Part shown: piece by piece, positions 1 through 8,250 of the stretch
Layout: each line of letters opens with the position of its first letter
Position numbering within the stretch: the stretch's first letter is position 1
From: JAAYCI01 sp964370195
Lineage (GTDB): Bacteria; Bacillota; Clostridia; Oscillospirales; Ruminococcaceae
Direction: 5' to 3'
Assembly: GCA_964370195.1 (NCBI GenBank)
Contig: CAYJIH010000014.1
Span: 1 to 38,916, forward strand
Length of the DNA: 38,916 nucleotides
Program-made: the position numbers and the translations under genes
Notes under the pieces: model-generated
What the model saw: only the letters and a program-made list of their open reading frames with translations
What the model was told of the DNA's origin: nothing
Database searches by the model: none

Positions 1-488
1 CTTGCATATAAGGTTTCTGCTTCCGATTCGGGCAGATACCCAACATGAACTTCGGGTACTTCAAATAAATATATTTCTCCAATTTCAAGCTGTTCGCTAA
101 TATCTTTGTTCACATAGGCGATAAATAAATCGGATTGGAATTCAGAAAGTATAACAGCGGTGTAGTTTTCAGGAAGGTTGCCAAATTCTGGAACAAAGCC
201 CCATACGGTGCCTGTAAAATCACCACCAGCATATAAATCAATATACACTTCATCTCCAGAGCTCAATTCACTGGAATTTGCAGAAGTAGCATCTGATTGC
301 AAGTTTTGCATCTGATTTTGTAAGTCGGCATTTTCGGCAAGTAAAGCTTCATTTTGCTGTTGTAGCTCTTCAACAGTGGCCTGTAACTGGGCGTTTTCGG
401 CGTCTGTATCTGAGGTGCATCCAGTAAAAATAACGGTGAATAACATTGCGGATAAAACGAATAAAAGAAGCAATTTATTTTTTTTTAT
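1..488 (-). CDS. Partial coiled-coil lipoprotein, apparent AUA start
   Basis: The gene runs off the left edge, so only the N-terminal ~162 residues are seen. I read a short basic region (KKNK), a hydrophobic stretch and a lipobox ending FTGC with Cys at about residue 24, which indicates an exported lipoprotein. Residues ~30-60 are rich in Gln, Leu, Glu and Asn in heptad-like order (QLQATVEELQQQNEALLAEN), a likely coiled coil. A Ser-rich linker and an acidic domain follow. There is no ATG, GTG or TTG at the expected place: the codon 8 bases after an AAAGGA ribosome site is ATA (486-488), and the frame is closed by TAA upstream near 538. Either AUA is used, or the start was mutated or misread. 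Function is unknown. The reading frame, lipobox and promoter support a real gene. Confidence 0.6.
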   Translation of the reverse strand, partial: MKKNKLLLLFVLSAMLFTVIFTGCTSDTDAENAQLQATVEELQQQNEALLAENADLQNQMQNLQSDATSANSSELSSGDEVYIDLYAGGDFTGTVWGFVPEFGNLPENYTAVILSEFQSDLFIAYVNKDISEQLEIGEIYLFEVPEVHVGYLPESEAETLYA

Positions 489-528
489 ATGTATTTTCCT
501 TTCAGTGAAAGATAATAGAAATCGATTT

Positions 529-557
529 ATAGTACTTTTTTATATGTATATATTCAA
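529..557 (-). promoter_or_regulatory. Candidate promoter for the lipoprotein gene
   Basis: On the minus strand a TTGAAT -35 box (552-557) lies 17 bases before a TACTAT -10 box (529-534), about 40 bases upstream of the proposed start. Pattern match only. Confidence 0.45.
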
Positions 558-688
558 TATATTGTAAAATAAGAATATCATGGTTTTTAAGGAAATGCAA
601 TCATTATTGTGGGATAAACCGCATTGTATCCCTTAGAAATTTAGTAACAAAATAAAAATACATTTGCTGATTTGGTGTAAAAAACACG

Positions 689-715
689 TTACATTTTATA
701 TAAATATGGTATAAT
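689..715 (+). promoter_or_regulatory. Candidate extended -10 promoter
   Basis: TATAAT at 710-715 is preceded by TGG, giving an extended -10 element. A weak TTACAT -35 lies at 689-694 with a short 15-base spacer. It sits about 40 bases before the 87-residue membrane protein gene. Confidence 0.5.
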
Positions 716-754
716 AAAATTAGCAATTAATTTGATAGAAAAGGAGCAAATTAT

Positions 755-1018
755 ATGAGACATTTATTGGCATATTCAGACAAATTTATGAAGCAAAGCA
801 ACTGGAAAACACTATCACTGCTAAAAACATGCTTATTATCGCTTGGCATCATTATTGGATTTGCAATACCAAAACAACATAAACAAACAACGTTATTCGT
901 GGCCATGGGGCTATTTATAATTACGTACATTCCTTTGATGGCACAGATGCTTCACATGATAGCAAAAAGTGAAGAATATGAAGAGTATGATGAATATGAA
1001 GAGTGTATAAGATTTTAA
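755..1018 (+). CDS. Small two-helix membrane protein with acidic tail
   Basis: I do not recognise a family for this 87-residue protein. It has a basic N-terminus, then two predicted membrane segments (about residues 23-40 and 46-66) joined by a short basic loop. The tail is dominated by Glu, Tyr and Asp (KSEEYEEYDEYEECIRF). Support for a real gene is good: AAAGGAG lies a suitable distance before ATG, an extended -10 promoter lies upstream, and a strong hairpin terminator begins 15 bases after the stop. It is a single-gene transcript convergent with hydA. The tail could bind cations or a basic partner, but that is a guess. Confidence 0.7.
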   Translation: MRHLLAYSDKFMKQSNWKTLSLLKTCLLSLGIIIGFAIPKQHKQTTLFVAMGLFIITYIPLMAQMLHMIAKSEEYEEYDEYEECIRF

Positions 1019-1032
1019 TGGTATAAAAGTAT

Positions 1033-1069
1033 AAAAGAGCCATGCGCCCAATGGGTGTATGGCTCTTTT
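1033..1069. terminator. Bidirectional intrinsic terminator
   Basis: An 11-base perfect stem (AAAAGAGCCAT / ATGGCTCTTTT) extends inward through a further G/C-rich pairing (CGCCC / GGGTG). It is flanked by A and T runs so that it can stop both the plus-strand membrane protein transcript and the minus-strand hydA transcript. Confidence 0.85.
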
Positions 1070-1088
1070 AATTATAAGGAAATGAGAG

Positions 1089-2468
1089 CTATTCTTGGTA
1101 TGGTTTTCGATGCAAATATTGGCCATGGCCGCGTTTTCCTATGAAATTTCCGTTTTCTACCAATATTTCTCCACGAGAAACGGTTAAGATGGGCTTTCCG
1201 CGCAAAGGAATGCCCTCATAAGGGGTGTAATCTACATTTTCATGAAGTTCCTCTTTGCTTGCAACCCAGTCAATTGTAGGGTCAAACAATACAAGGTCGG
1301 CGTCTGCGCCAAGTTGAATATCTCCTTTTTGAGGAGCGATGCCAAAAATTTCGGCTGGGCGTGTGCAGCAAATGCGCACAACTTCGGGTAAGGTAAGTTT
1401 TTTGTCCATAAAACCACCAGAGAATAAAAGCGGTAACCGCAATTCCACACCGGGCATCCCATTTGGGCACATTGTAAAATCATCTTTACCACGTTGCTTC
1501 TGTGTGGCAAAAAAGAAGGGGCAATGGTCGGTTGCCATGGTGTCGATATCGCCGTCACGCAGGCCTTCCCATAGGGCGGCATTGTCTTTTGTTGTTCGAA
1601 GGGGAGGGGACAAAATGAATTTAAGCCCTTCTTTGTCATCTTGATTTTTTGTGTCTTGTAAGAATAAATACTGTGGACAACTTTCTAAAAAGATATTTTT
1701 TTGTCCGTCTTCACGTGCTAATTTTGCTGCTTTAAGGCCAATGGCAGAAGAAAGGTGCACAATATACATGTATGGCTCGCCCGCCGCTTTGGCAAGGCAA
1801 AGGCTACGAAATACGGCTTCTGCCTCTAGTTCAGAGGGGCGGCTGAGTGGATGGTATTTTGGCTGGGTTTTGCCAGCTTCCACAAATTGTTTGCGCAAAG
1901 TGGTTAGGGCAGCGTTGTTTTCACAATGAACACAAAGTACAATGCCCAATTCCTTGGCACGTTGCATTAAAGCAAACATATCCGCATCAGAAAGGCAGGT
2001 GTCGTATGTGAGATAAAATTTTAAGCTGTTGATGCCTTCGCCTTGCAATAGTGCCATATCTTGTAAAACTTGTTCGTTTACATGTTGCAAAACACCATGG
2101 AAGCTATAGTCAATAACACAATCTTCGGCCAGCTTGTGATAAACGGGAACTTGATGTAATAAGTCGCATCCATCCGGGCCATCGGCCATATGGTCGATGA
2201 CAGTGGTGGTGCCGCCACAAGCGGCCGCAATGCCACCGGTATAAAAATCATCACTTGCACGGTCGAACCCAACATCTAAATCGAAATGAGTATGCGCATC
2301 AACAGCACCCGGTAAAAGGTATTTTCCTTCTGCATTAATGATTTTTGCGTCCTCGGCAGATAAATTGGGGCCAATGGCTGCAATTTTGGAGTCTTCCACA
2401 AGTAAATCGGCTGTAATTACCTCTTGGCTTGTGGCGATTTGAGCATTTTTGAATAAGATTTTCTGCAT
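1089..2468 (-). CDS. hydA: Dihydropyrimidinase / D-hydantoinase family amidohydrolase
   Basis: This 459-residue cytoplasmic enzyme hydrolyses cyclic amides such as dihydropyrimidines and hydantoins to N-carbamoyl acids. The complete binuclear metal site of the family is visible: H59 and H61 (DAHTHFD), the lysine that becomes carboxylated K150 (NSLKFYL), H181 (CVHCEN), H238 (IVHLSS) and D314 (ATDHCPF). Length is normal for the family. AAGGTGG precedes the ATG by 8 bases. It lies downstream of xdh, ygfK and ssnA, the context of E. coli hyuA (ygeZ) in the selenium-dependent hydroxylase cluster, so the natural substrate is more likely a ring formed from a purine than a pyrimidine. A terminator and a candidate promoter separate it from xdh, so it may be transcribed on its own. 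Substrate is inferred; fold and catalytic class are secure. Confidence 0.92.
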   Translation of the reverse strand: MQKILFKNAQIATSQEVITADLLVEDSKIAAIGPNLSAEDAKIINAEGKYLLPGAVDAHTHFDLDVGFDRASDDFYTGGIAAACGGTTTVIDHMADGPDGCDLLHQVPVYHKLAEDCVIDYSFHGVLQHVNEQVLQDMALLQGEGINSLKFYLTYDTCLSDADMFALMQRAKELGIVLCVHCENNAALTTLRKQFVEAGKTQPKYHPLSRPSELEAEAVFRSLCLAKAAGEPYMYIVHLSSAIGLKAAKLAREDGQKNIFLESCPQYLFLQDTKNQDDKEGLKFILSPPLRTTKDNAALWEGLRDGDIDTMATDHCPFFFATQKQRGKDDFTMCPNGMPGVELRLPLLFSGGFMDKKLTLPEVVRICCTRPAEIFGIAPQKGDIQLGADADLVLFDPTIDWVASKEELHENVDYTPYEGIPLRGKPILTVSRGEILVENGNFIGKRGHGQYLHRKPYQE

Positions 2469-2508
2469 AAATATACCACCTTATTTAATATAATAATCCA
2501 CTCATCTT

Positions 2509-2536
2509 ATCATACCATAAACAATAAAAAATACAA
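2509..2536 (-). promoter_or_regulatory. Candidate promoter for hydA
   Basis: Minus-strand TTGTAT (2531-2536) and TATGAT (2509-2514) are separated by 16 bases, just after the xdh terminator hairpin and about 40 bases before the hydA start. Confidence 0.4.
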
Positions 2537-2540
2537 TAAA

Positions 2541-2575
2541 AAAGCGCATGTAGGCAATGAGAAAATTGCCTACAT
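2541..2575 (-). terminator. Intrinsic terminator after xdh
   Basis: A perfect 11-base stem (ATGTAGGCAAT, arms 2548-2558 and 2565-2575) with a 6-base loop is followed on the minus strand by GCGC and a run of six T. It lies 23 bases past the xdh stop and ends or attenuates the ssnA-ygfK-xdh transcript before hydA. Confidence 0.75.
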
Positions 2576-2597
2576 AAACGCAGTTTAAATAGCTTGG

Positions 2598-5168
2598 TTA
2601 TTTTGGCTTTCTGTAAAATGTGTTCTCCATAGGCAAGGTGGCACGCAAAACACCATCTTTGGCATAATAGGCACCGCATACAGCAGGGGCCGTGGGGATG
2701 GTGGCCAATTCACCTACACCTTTGATACCAAGTGCCAGTGCGGCCGGTTTTTTCGGTGTTATCATACGAATATCCATAGGTGGGATTTCCGTGGTGCGTA
2801 AAAGCCCCAGTTTGGCATAACTTGCCAGTGGTTTTCCATTCTCCAATGGAAAATCTTCGGTAAGGGCATAACCAAGCCCCATTACAATGCCGCCTTCAAT
2901 TTGGCCTTCGGCAGATTTTGGGTTGATAACAGTGCCAAGGTCATAGGCAGCCACAATATTTTGAATGCGGCCCACCTCATCTAATGTTACCACTTCTGCA
3001 GCATAACCATAGGCAACATGGCTGATGGGATTGTCTTTATCGCTACCCATGGAGTCGGTTTCGCTTGTGTATTCGCCGTGGAATTCTTGCCCGTTTAAAT
3101 GGGTGAGGGAAGAGGCAGTGTTTAGCGCTTGTTTTAATAAATCTGCCGCACGTCGTGTGGCTTCCCCGGTAAACACACTTTGGCGAGAGGCTGTGGTGGT
3201 GCCAGAGTTTGGTGTGCGATTTGTATCAGGGGCTTCCACCACAATATCATGTGGCGATAAACCGGTGCATTCGCAAACAATTTGCATCACCACAGTGCCA
3301 AGGCCTTGGCCAATGCATGCTGCACTGGTAAGAACATGCACTTTTCCATCTTCAACCGATAAAATACAACGGCCTGTGTCGGGAATGCCCACGCCCAGCC
3401 CACTGTTTTTGAAAAAACTAGCAATGCCGGCGTATTTTGCGTTTTCAAATGTTTCTTTCACTTCCAATAGGCACGCCTTCAATTCAACGTCATCACCGGC
3501 AATTTGCCCATTTGGCAACACTTGTCCCGGTTCTATAGCATTGCGGTAGCGAATTTCCCAAGCGGAAATACCCACTTTTTCTGCCAAAAGGTTTAAGTTG
3601 TTTTCTGTGGCAAACGAACTTTGGCATACACCAAAGCCACGAAAAGCACCGGCAGGAGGGTTGTTTGTATAAACAGCAGTTCCTTCAATATCTATATTTT
3701 GGTAGTTATAAGGGCCGGCAGCATGTGTGCAGGCCCTTTGCAGTACAGGGCCTCCAAGGGAAGCGTATGCGCCTGTGTCAGAGAGGATGGTGGCTTTCAT
3801 GGCTGTCAAATATCCGTTTTCATCACAGCCGGTGGTAAATTCCATTTCCATGGCATGGCGTTTTGGGTGAATTAAAATGCTTTCCTCACGGCTAAATCGA
3901 ACCTTAACCGGTTTTTTAAGGTGCCAAGCAGCCAAAGCGGCATGGTGCTGCACACTCATGTCTTCTTTGCCACCAAATCCACCGCCCACCAATTGCCCTT
4001 GAATATGTACCTTTTCAAGCGCAAGGCCCAGCATGCGTGCAACTTCACGTTGTTCATCGTAGATACTTTGCCCGCCGGTATAAAGGAGCAAACCGTCATC
4101 ACCTTCCGGCATGGCAATGGCACATTCTGGCTCCATAAAAGCATGCTCTGTGAAGGGGACAGAGTAATGTTGTGTTATCACATGGCAAGAAGCTGCCAAA
4201 GCTGCGTCTGCATCCCCACGGATCAGATGCTCATGCGACAGAACATTGCCTTTTTCATGAATCGAGGGCGCATCATTTGCAAGAGCTGCTTTGGGGCTTG
4301 TAATGGCTTCTAGCACTTCATAATCTACATGGACAAGGGCTTTTACCTCGGCAAGGCTATCGTGGTTTTTACACACAACAAGGGCAAGGGCATCGCCTAA
4401 AAAATGTGTGATGTCACCCTCTGCAATCATGACATCATAATCAGAGAGAAAAGCCAAATGGCCAATCTTGTTGTTGCCGGGAACATCTTTTTCGGTGAAC
4501 ACAGCCACACAGTCTGGGTGGGCAAGTGCTGCAGTTGTGTCAATTTTTAAAATACGTGCGCGTGGGTGCTCGGTGCGAACGGCAGAGGCATGAAGCATGC
4601 CGTCCACGGTGATGTCATCCACAAACTTTCCGGTGCCCAGCGTTTTGGCAGCGGCATCTATACGATGCACATCATCGCCCAAAAAACCTTTGCAAACCAC
4701 TTTTGGTACAGGGGTATTTTCGCGAAGCAATTGTGCAACAAGCAAAACCGCTTCTATAATTTTTACATAACCTGTGCAGCGACAGATATTCCCACGTAAA
4801 GCCTTTTGAACGGCTTCTTTTTCGGGGGCGTTATTTTGGTCTAGCAAGGCTTTGGCAGCCATAACCATGCCGGGAATGCAAAAACCACATTGCACTGCAC
4901 CACACTGTGCAAAGGCATAAGAATAAACATCCTTTTCGCGCGCACTAAGGCCTTCAACAGTGACAATGTTTTTTCCCTCTAGTTTAGAAAGCGGCTGCAT
5001 GCAAGCACGGCTCGCTTTTGCATTGATCAACACAGTGCATGTGCCACATGCGCCACTAGAACAACCATCTTTTACAGAAGTAAGATGTAAATCTTCGCGC
5101 AAAAAGGCGAGAAGAGGTTTTTCGGCCGGGCCAGTTACACAGTTTCCGTTTACAGTTAAGCGAACCAT
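2598..5168 (-). CDS. xdh: Selenium-dependent xanthine dehydrogenase-type molybdenum hydroxylase
   Basis: At 856 residues this fuses an N-terminal iron-sulfur part (1-150) to a xanthine dehydrogenase molybdopterin part. Ligands for the plant-type 2Fe-2S cluster are C36, C41, C44 and C56. Those for the second 2Fe-2S cluster are C94, C97, C129 and C131. The molybdenum domain has GGGFGGKED (395-403), AFRGFG (508-513) and the catalytic-loop GVGE with E820. No FAD domain is present, unlike classical three-part enzymes. Size and layout match the selenium-dependent xanthine dehydrogenase family, in which a labile selenium ligand on molybdenum replaces sulfur; no selenocysteine codon is involved. ygfK ends 14 bases upstream and an AGGAG site lies in the gap, so the two are co-translated. 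Nearby mocA, yqeC and yedF support the selenium assignment. Xanthine as substrate is an inference; other purines or nicotinate-like rings are possible. Confidence 0.9.
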   Translation of the reverse strand: MVRLTVNGNCVTGPAEKPLLAFLREDLHLTSVKDGCSSGACGTCTVLINAKASRACMQPLSKLEGKNIVTVEGLSAREKDVYSYAFAQCGAVQCGFCIPGMVMAAKALLDQNNAPEKEAVQKALRGNICRCTGYVKIIEAVLLVAQLLRENTPVPKVVCKGFLGDDVHRIDAAAKTLGTGKFVDDITVDGMLHASAVRTEHPRARILKIDTTAALAHPDCVAVFTEKDVPGNNKIGHLAFLSDYDVMIAEGDITHFLGDALALVVCKNHDSLAEVKALVHVDYEVLEAITSPKAALANDAPSIHEKGNVLSHEHLIRGDADAALAASCHVITQHYSVPFTEHAFMEPECAIAMPEGDDGLLLYTGGQSIYDEQREVARMLGLALEKVHIQGQLVGGGFGGKEDMSVQHHAALAAWHLKKPVKVRFSREESILIHPKRHAMEMEFTTGCDENGYLTAMKATILSDTGAYASLGGPVLQRACTHAAGPYNYQNIDIEGTAVYTNNPPAGAFRGFGVCQSSFATENNLNLLAEKVGISAWEIRYRNAIEPGQVLPNGQIAGDDVELKACLLEVKETFENAKYAGIASFFKNSGLGVGIPDTGRCILSVEDGKVHVLTSAACIGQGLGTVVMQIVCECTGLSPHDIVVEAPDTNRTPNSGTTTASRQSVFTGEATRRAADLLKQALNTASSLTHLNGQEFHGEYTSETDSMGSDKDNPISHVAYGYAAEVVTLDEVGRIQNIVAAYDLGTVINPKSAEGQIEGGIVMGLGYALTEDFPLENGKPLASYAKLGLLRTTEIPPMDIRMITPKKPAALALGIKGVGELATIPTAPAVCGAYYAKDGVLRATLPMENTFYRKPK

Positions 5169-5182
5169 ATTACACTCCTCTA

Positions 5183-8100
5183 CTATAGGATATAGGGCAT
5201 ATCCTGTTCTATTTTTTGTATAACAGCCACCATCTCTTTGGGAAGGCGAGCGTCGTTTAAATCAGCATCGCATACGGTGCCGTCTTCTAAACGGAAGCGG
5301 TACAACTGCCCATCAAGCGGCAAATATCCACGGTTTTCAGAATCATTAAAATCTTCTTCTGTCCAAAATAGTGTAAATTTATCTTTGTAGGGGTTTCCTT
5401 TATGTGGGCAGAATATACCACAGTTTCCACACTCGTTGCACATGCCATCGATATGTACAATTTGTGCATTGGCAGAAAAGCCCGGCAATGCCACAGAAAT
5501 ATTGGCACGGTTGGGGCAAACGCCACAGCAAAGCTCACAAAGTTGTTCGCAAGAAAGGCAACGGCTGGTGTCGGTGTATTCGCTGGATGCTTTACGCATA
5601 ATGCCTTTTCTAAAGTTGGCTTCACCATCGGAAAGCGGCAGTGAAATACGTTCGAAATCGTGCGATAAAGAAAGTTTTTGTAAAATATCTTTCGTAATGG
5701 CCTTGGCGTCTCCCATGGCAGCAACGATGGTGGAAGGCCCACGTTTGCAGTCGCCTGCAATGTACAAGCCGGCCATACTGCTTTCCAGTGCATTGCTTAG
5801 TTCCGGGCGGTTGCGGCTATCAAGCGAAAGGCCTGTGGTTTCAAAAATACTGCTGTCTACACGGGCGCCCACGGCACAAATAACCGTGTCAAAAGAAAGA
5901 GAAACTTCTTCGCCGGTGCCAAGAATGCTGCGGCGGCCGCTTTCGTCCCACGCACCCAGTTGCATTTTTTCACAAGCGAGGGAACTGCCATCAAAACGCA
6001 AAGGCGCATGTAACTCCAATATGTCCACACCATCAAGACAAGCGAGTTCAATTTCTTCTTTCGAGGCCGGCATAAACTGGCGTGTGCGCCGATATACAAG
6101 TGTGACGTTTTCTACGCCGGCTGCGCGTTTTGCAACACGTGCACAGTCCATGGCTACGTCGCCGCCACCTACCACAGCAACACGTTTGCCAAGTGAATGT
6201 GCCATGGTTCCTGCTTTGCTATCTTCCAAGAAACGCAAGGCGTCCAGCGTTAATTCTTGCCCCTGTGAAACGGCGGCAGGGCCTTCTTTCCAGGCGCCAA
6301 CGGCCACAATTACAAAGTCATATTCTTTGCGCAAATCGGCCGGGTTTTGAATTTCGCAGCCAAAGCGGAATTCGGCACCACGCTTTACAGCCATATCAAA
6401 GTCGCGTTGTAGAATGTTTTCTTCAATTCTAAAAGCAGGGATAACATATTCTACAATGCCAAACGGTTTTTCTCTTTTTTCAAAAACAGTAACAGCCACG
6501 CCATTGCGACGCAAATAGTTTGCCGCGGCAATGCCGGCTGGGCCTGCACCCACAATGGCCACCTTTTTGTCACTGCGTAAGGAAGAGGGTAAGATGTCTT
6601 TTGTATAAGCATCTTGCGCAGCGTTTGCGGCCAACAATTTTGCATGGCGAATCTTCAAAGGATGATCATAATCTAAACGAGTGCACTTGTTTTGGCAGTT
6701 GTGGTTACAAATGGTACCTGTAAGGCCGGGTAGTGCATTGTCTATGGCAATGACGCGAAAGGCTTCGCTGTATTTTTCGTGGCTAATAAGCTGTAAATAT
6801 TCTGGGATTTGTTGCTCAATGGGGCAACCGCCATCTTTACATGGTGCTTTAAAACAATCAAATAAAGGCAGGGGGCTGTCTGTTTTGCGGCTGTCTACGG
6901 GTCGGTTGTCTTTTTGATAAAATGGATCGCGCAACAATTGGTTTGCAAGGGCCGCTAAGTTGGTTGCATTTATATGGCTGGGTAAAGAGCCCGCCAGTGG
7001 CTCTGAAAGCATGGCTAGCTGATGCAGCCGCTCGTAGCCGCCTGGTTTTAAAATGGTGGTGGCCACGGTAATCGGCCGTATGCCTACAGTAAGCATATCC
7101 GCTAAATTGAAGGCATCTGCACCACCAGAGTAAGATATAGGCAGTTTGCCATCAAATTCTGTGGCTAATTTAGAAGCAACATGGATGGAAAGTGGAAGCA
7201 AGGCACGTCCACTCATGTACATTTCTTCACCGGGTAACTCTTGCTTTTGAATTTGTACAGGGAAAGTGTTTGTGATTTTTACACCAAATTGCAGGTTGCG
7301 TTTTTTAGCATATTCTTGTAGTTCTTTTAGCATCTCAACGCCATCGGCATACGATAAATCGTTGTCGAAGTGGTGTGTGTCGAAGGCAACATATTCATAG
7401 CCCATTTCGTCCAGCACACGCCGCGCTTCACTGTAGCCCAACAAGGTTGGGTTGCATTTAACAAAGGTGTGCACCTTTTTCTCTTCCAGCAAATATTTTG
7501 CAATGCGCTCAATTTCGGCAGGAGGACATCCGTGCAGCGTAGATAAAGTGACAGAATTACCCACGTTTGGCGAAATGGCATCGATATCTTCGAGGCAAAC
7601 ATTTTCAAATTGCTCTATATTTTCTCGCAGCCATGCTAGACATTCCTTGAAAATAGGGGAGTGAGAGGCATCTTTCATGCCTTCGATATAATCGTCTATT
7701 TTCTTTGTTTGAATGCCTTCTAAATCGTAGCCAACACTCATATTAAAAACAAAGTCACACCCGTTAGAAAGCCCAAGCTCTTTGCCAAGCACGAACAAGG
7801 CCACCCAACCTTTTACATACTCATCAAAAGCTTCTTGCACCGTTAGTTCTGTGCTCCACTCTACATTGTAGCCTTCATCTTCGGCATTGATACATGGGCG
7901 CGAAATGCAAGCACGTAACTCAGCTCCGTCCATTTTTTGCACTGTTTTTAGCTCAATAAAGCGGCTGCCGGCAAGATAGGAGGCCACAATGTTTTGTGCC
8001 AGCTGAGAGTTTGGCCCTGCAGCAGGCCCCACAGGTGACGTGATTTCTGTGCCAAAAATACTGGTTAATGGTTGTTTTCCTACATAAAATTTTTCTTTTC

Positions 8101-8191
8101 TTACGCCAAAAATGCGACCCTGTTCTTTATATTCACGCAGTGCCCAGTGTATCATTTTACCAAATGGAATTGGTCTCATCATTTCGCCCAT
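5183..8191 (-). CDS. ygfK: YgfK-type flavin/Fe-S oxidoreductase (putative selenate reductase subunit)
   Basis: This is a 1002-residue multidomain redox protein. Residues ~1-430 resemble a dihydroorotate dehydrogenase-like barrel. Cysteines at 446, 451, 456, 495, 499 and 503 mark the Fe-S region found before GltD-type domains. A dinucleotide fold with VAIVGAGPAG (544-553) should bind FAD and VAVVGGGDVA (671-680) should bind NAD(P)H; GLYIAGDC (808-815) closes the flavin site. The C-terminus has two 4Fe-4S motifs (C878/C881/C885 region and C918/C921/C924/C928). The family is named for selenate reduction, but its genes sit with selenium-dependent hydroxylases and are needed for anaerobic purine use in some gut bacteria. 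Because Xdh here has no FAD domain, I infer YgfK carries its electrons to NAD(P). TAGGAGGA lies 8 bases before the start. Confidence 0.92.
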   Translation of the reverse strand: MGEMMRPIPFGKMIHWALREYKEQGRIFGVRKEKFYVGKQPLTSIFGTEITSPVGPAAGPNSQLAQNIVASYLAGSRFIELKTVQKMDGAELRACISRPCINAEDEGYNVEWSTELTVQEAFDEYVKGWVALFVLGKELGLSNGCDFVFNMSVGYDLEGIQTKKIDDYIEGMKDASHSPIFKECLAWLRENIEQFENVCLEDIDAISPNVGNSVTLSTLHGCPPAEIERIAKYLLEEKKVHTFVKCNPTLLGYSEARRVLDEMGYEYVAFDTHHFDNDLSYADGVEMLKELQEYAKKRNLQFGVKITNTFPVQIQKQELPGEEMYMSGRALLPLSIHVASKLATEFDGKLPISYSGGADAFNLADMLTVGIRPITVATTILKPGGYERLHQLAMLSEPLAGSLPSHINATNLAALANQLLRDPFYQKDNRPVDSRKTDSPLPLFDCFKAPCKDGGCPIEQQIPEYLQLISHEKYSEAFRVIAIDNALPGLTGTICNHNCQNKCTRLDYDHPLKIRHAKLLAANAAQDAYTKDILPSSLRSDKKVAIVGAGPAGIAAANYLRRNGVAVTVFEKREKPFGIVEYVIPAFRIEENILQRDFDMAVKRGAEFRFGCEIQNPADLRKEYDFVIVAVGAWKEGPAAVSQGQELTLDALRFLEDSKAGTMAHSLGKRVAVVGGGDVAMDCARVAKRAAGVENVTLVYRRTRQFMPASKEEIELACLDGVDILELHAPLRFDGSSLACEKMQLGAWDESGRRSILGTGEEVSLSFDTVICAVGARVDSSIFETTGLSLDSRNRPELSNALESSMAGLYIAGDCKRGPSTIVAAMGDAKAITKDILQKLSLSHDFERISLPLSDGEANFRKGIMRKASSEYTDTSRCLSCEQLCELCCGVCPNRANISVALPGFSANAQIVHIDGMCNECGNCGIFCPHKGNPYKDKFTLFWTEEDFNDSENRGYLPLDGQLYRFRLEDGTVCDADLNDARLPKEMVAVIQKIEQDMPYIL

Positions 8192-8250
8192 TGTACATTC
8201 CTCCTACAGTATGCTGTTAAAATTGCCGGGTATCGCCCAGTTTATATTAT

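Noticed and set aside
2598..5168. Selenocysteine (in-frame TGA) in the selenium-dependent hydroxylase
   Set aside because: The frame is uninterrupted. In this family selenium is a labile ligand of molybdenum, not a coded residue.
5436..6350. A 304-codon open frame on the plus strand inside ygfK
   Set aside because: It is exactly antisense to conserved, motif-bearing ygfK sequence, has no ribosome site and gives a low-complexity Ser-rich product. Codon bias of the real gene explains it.
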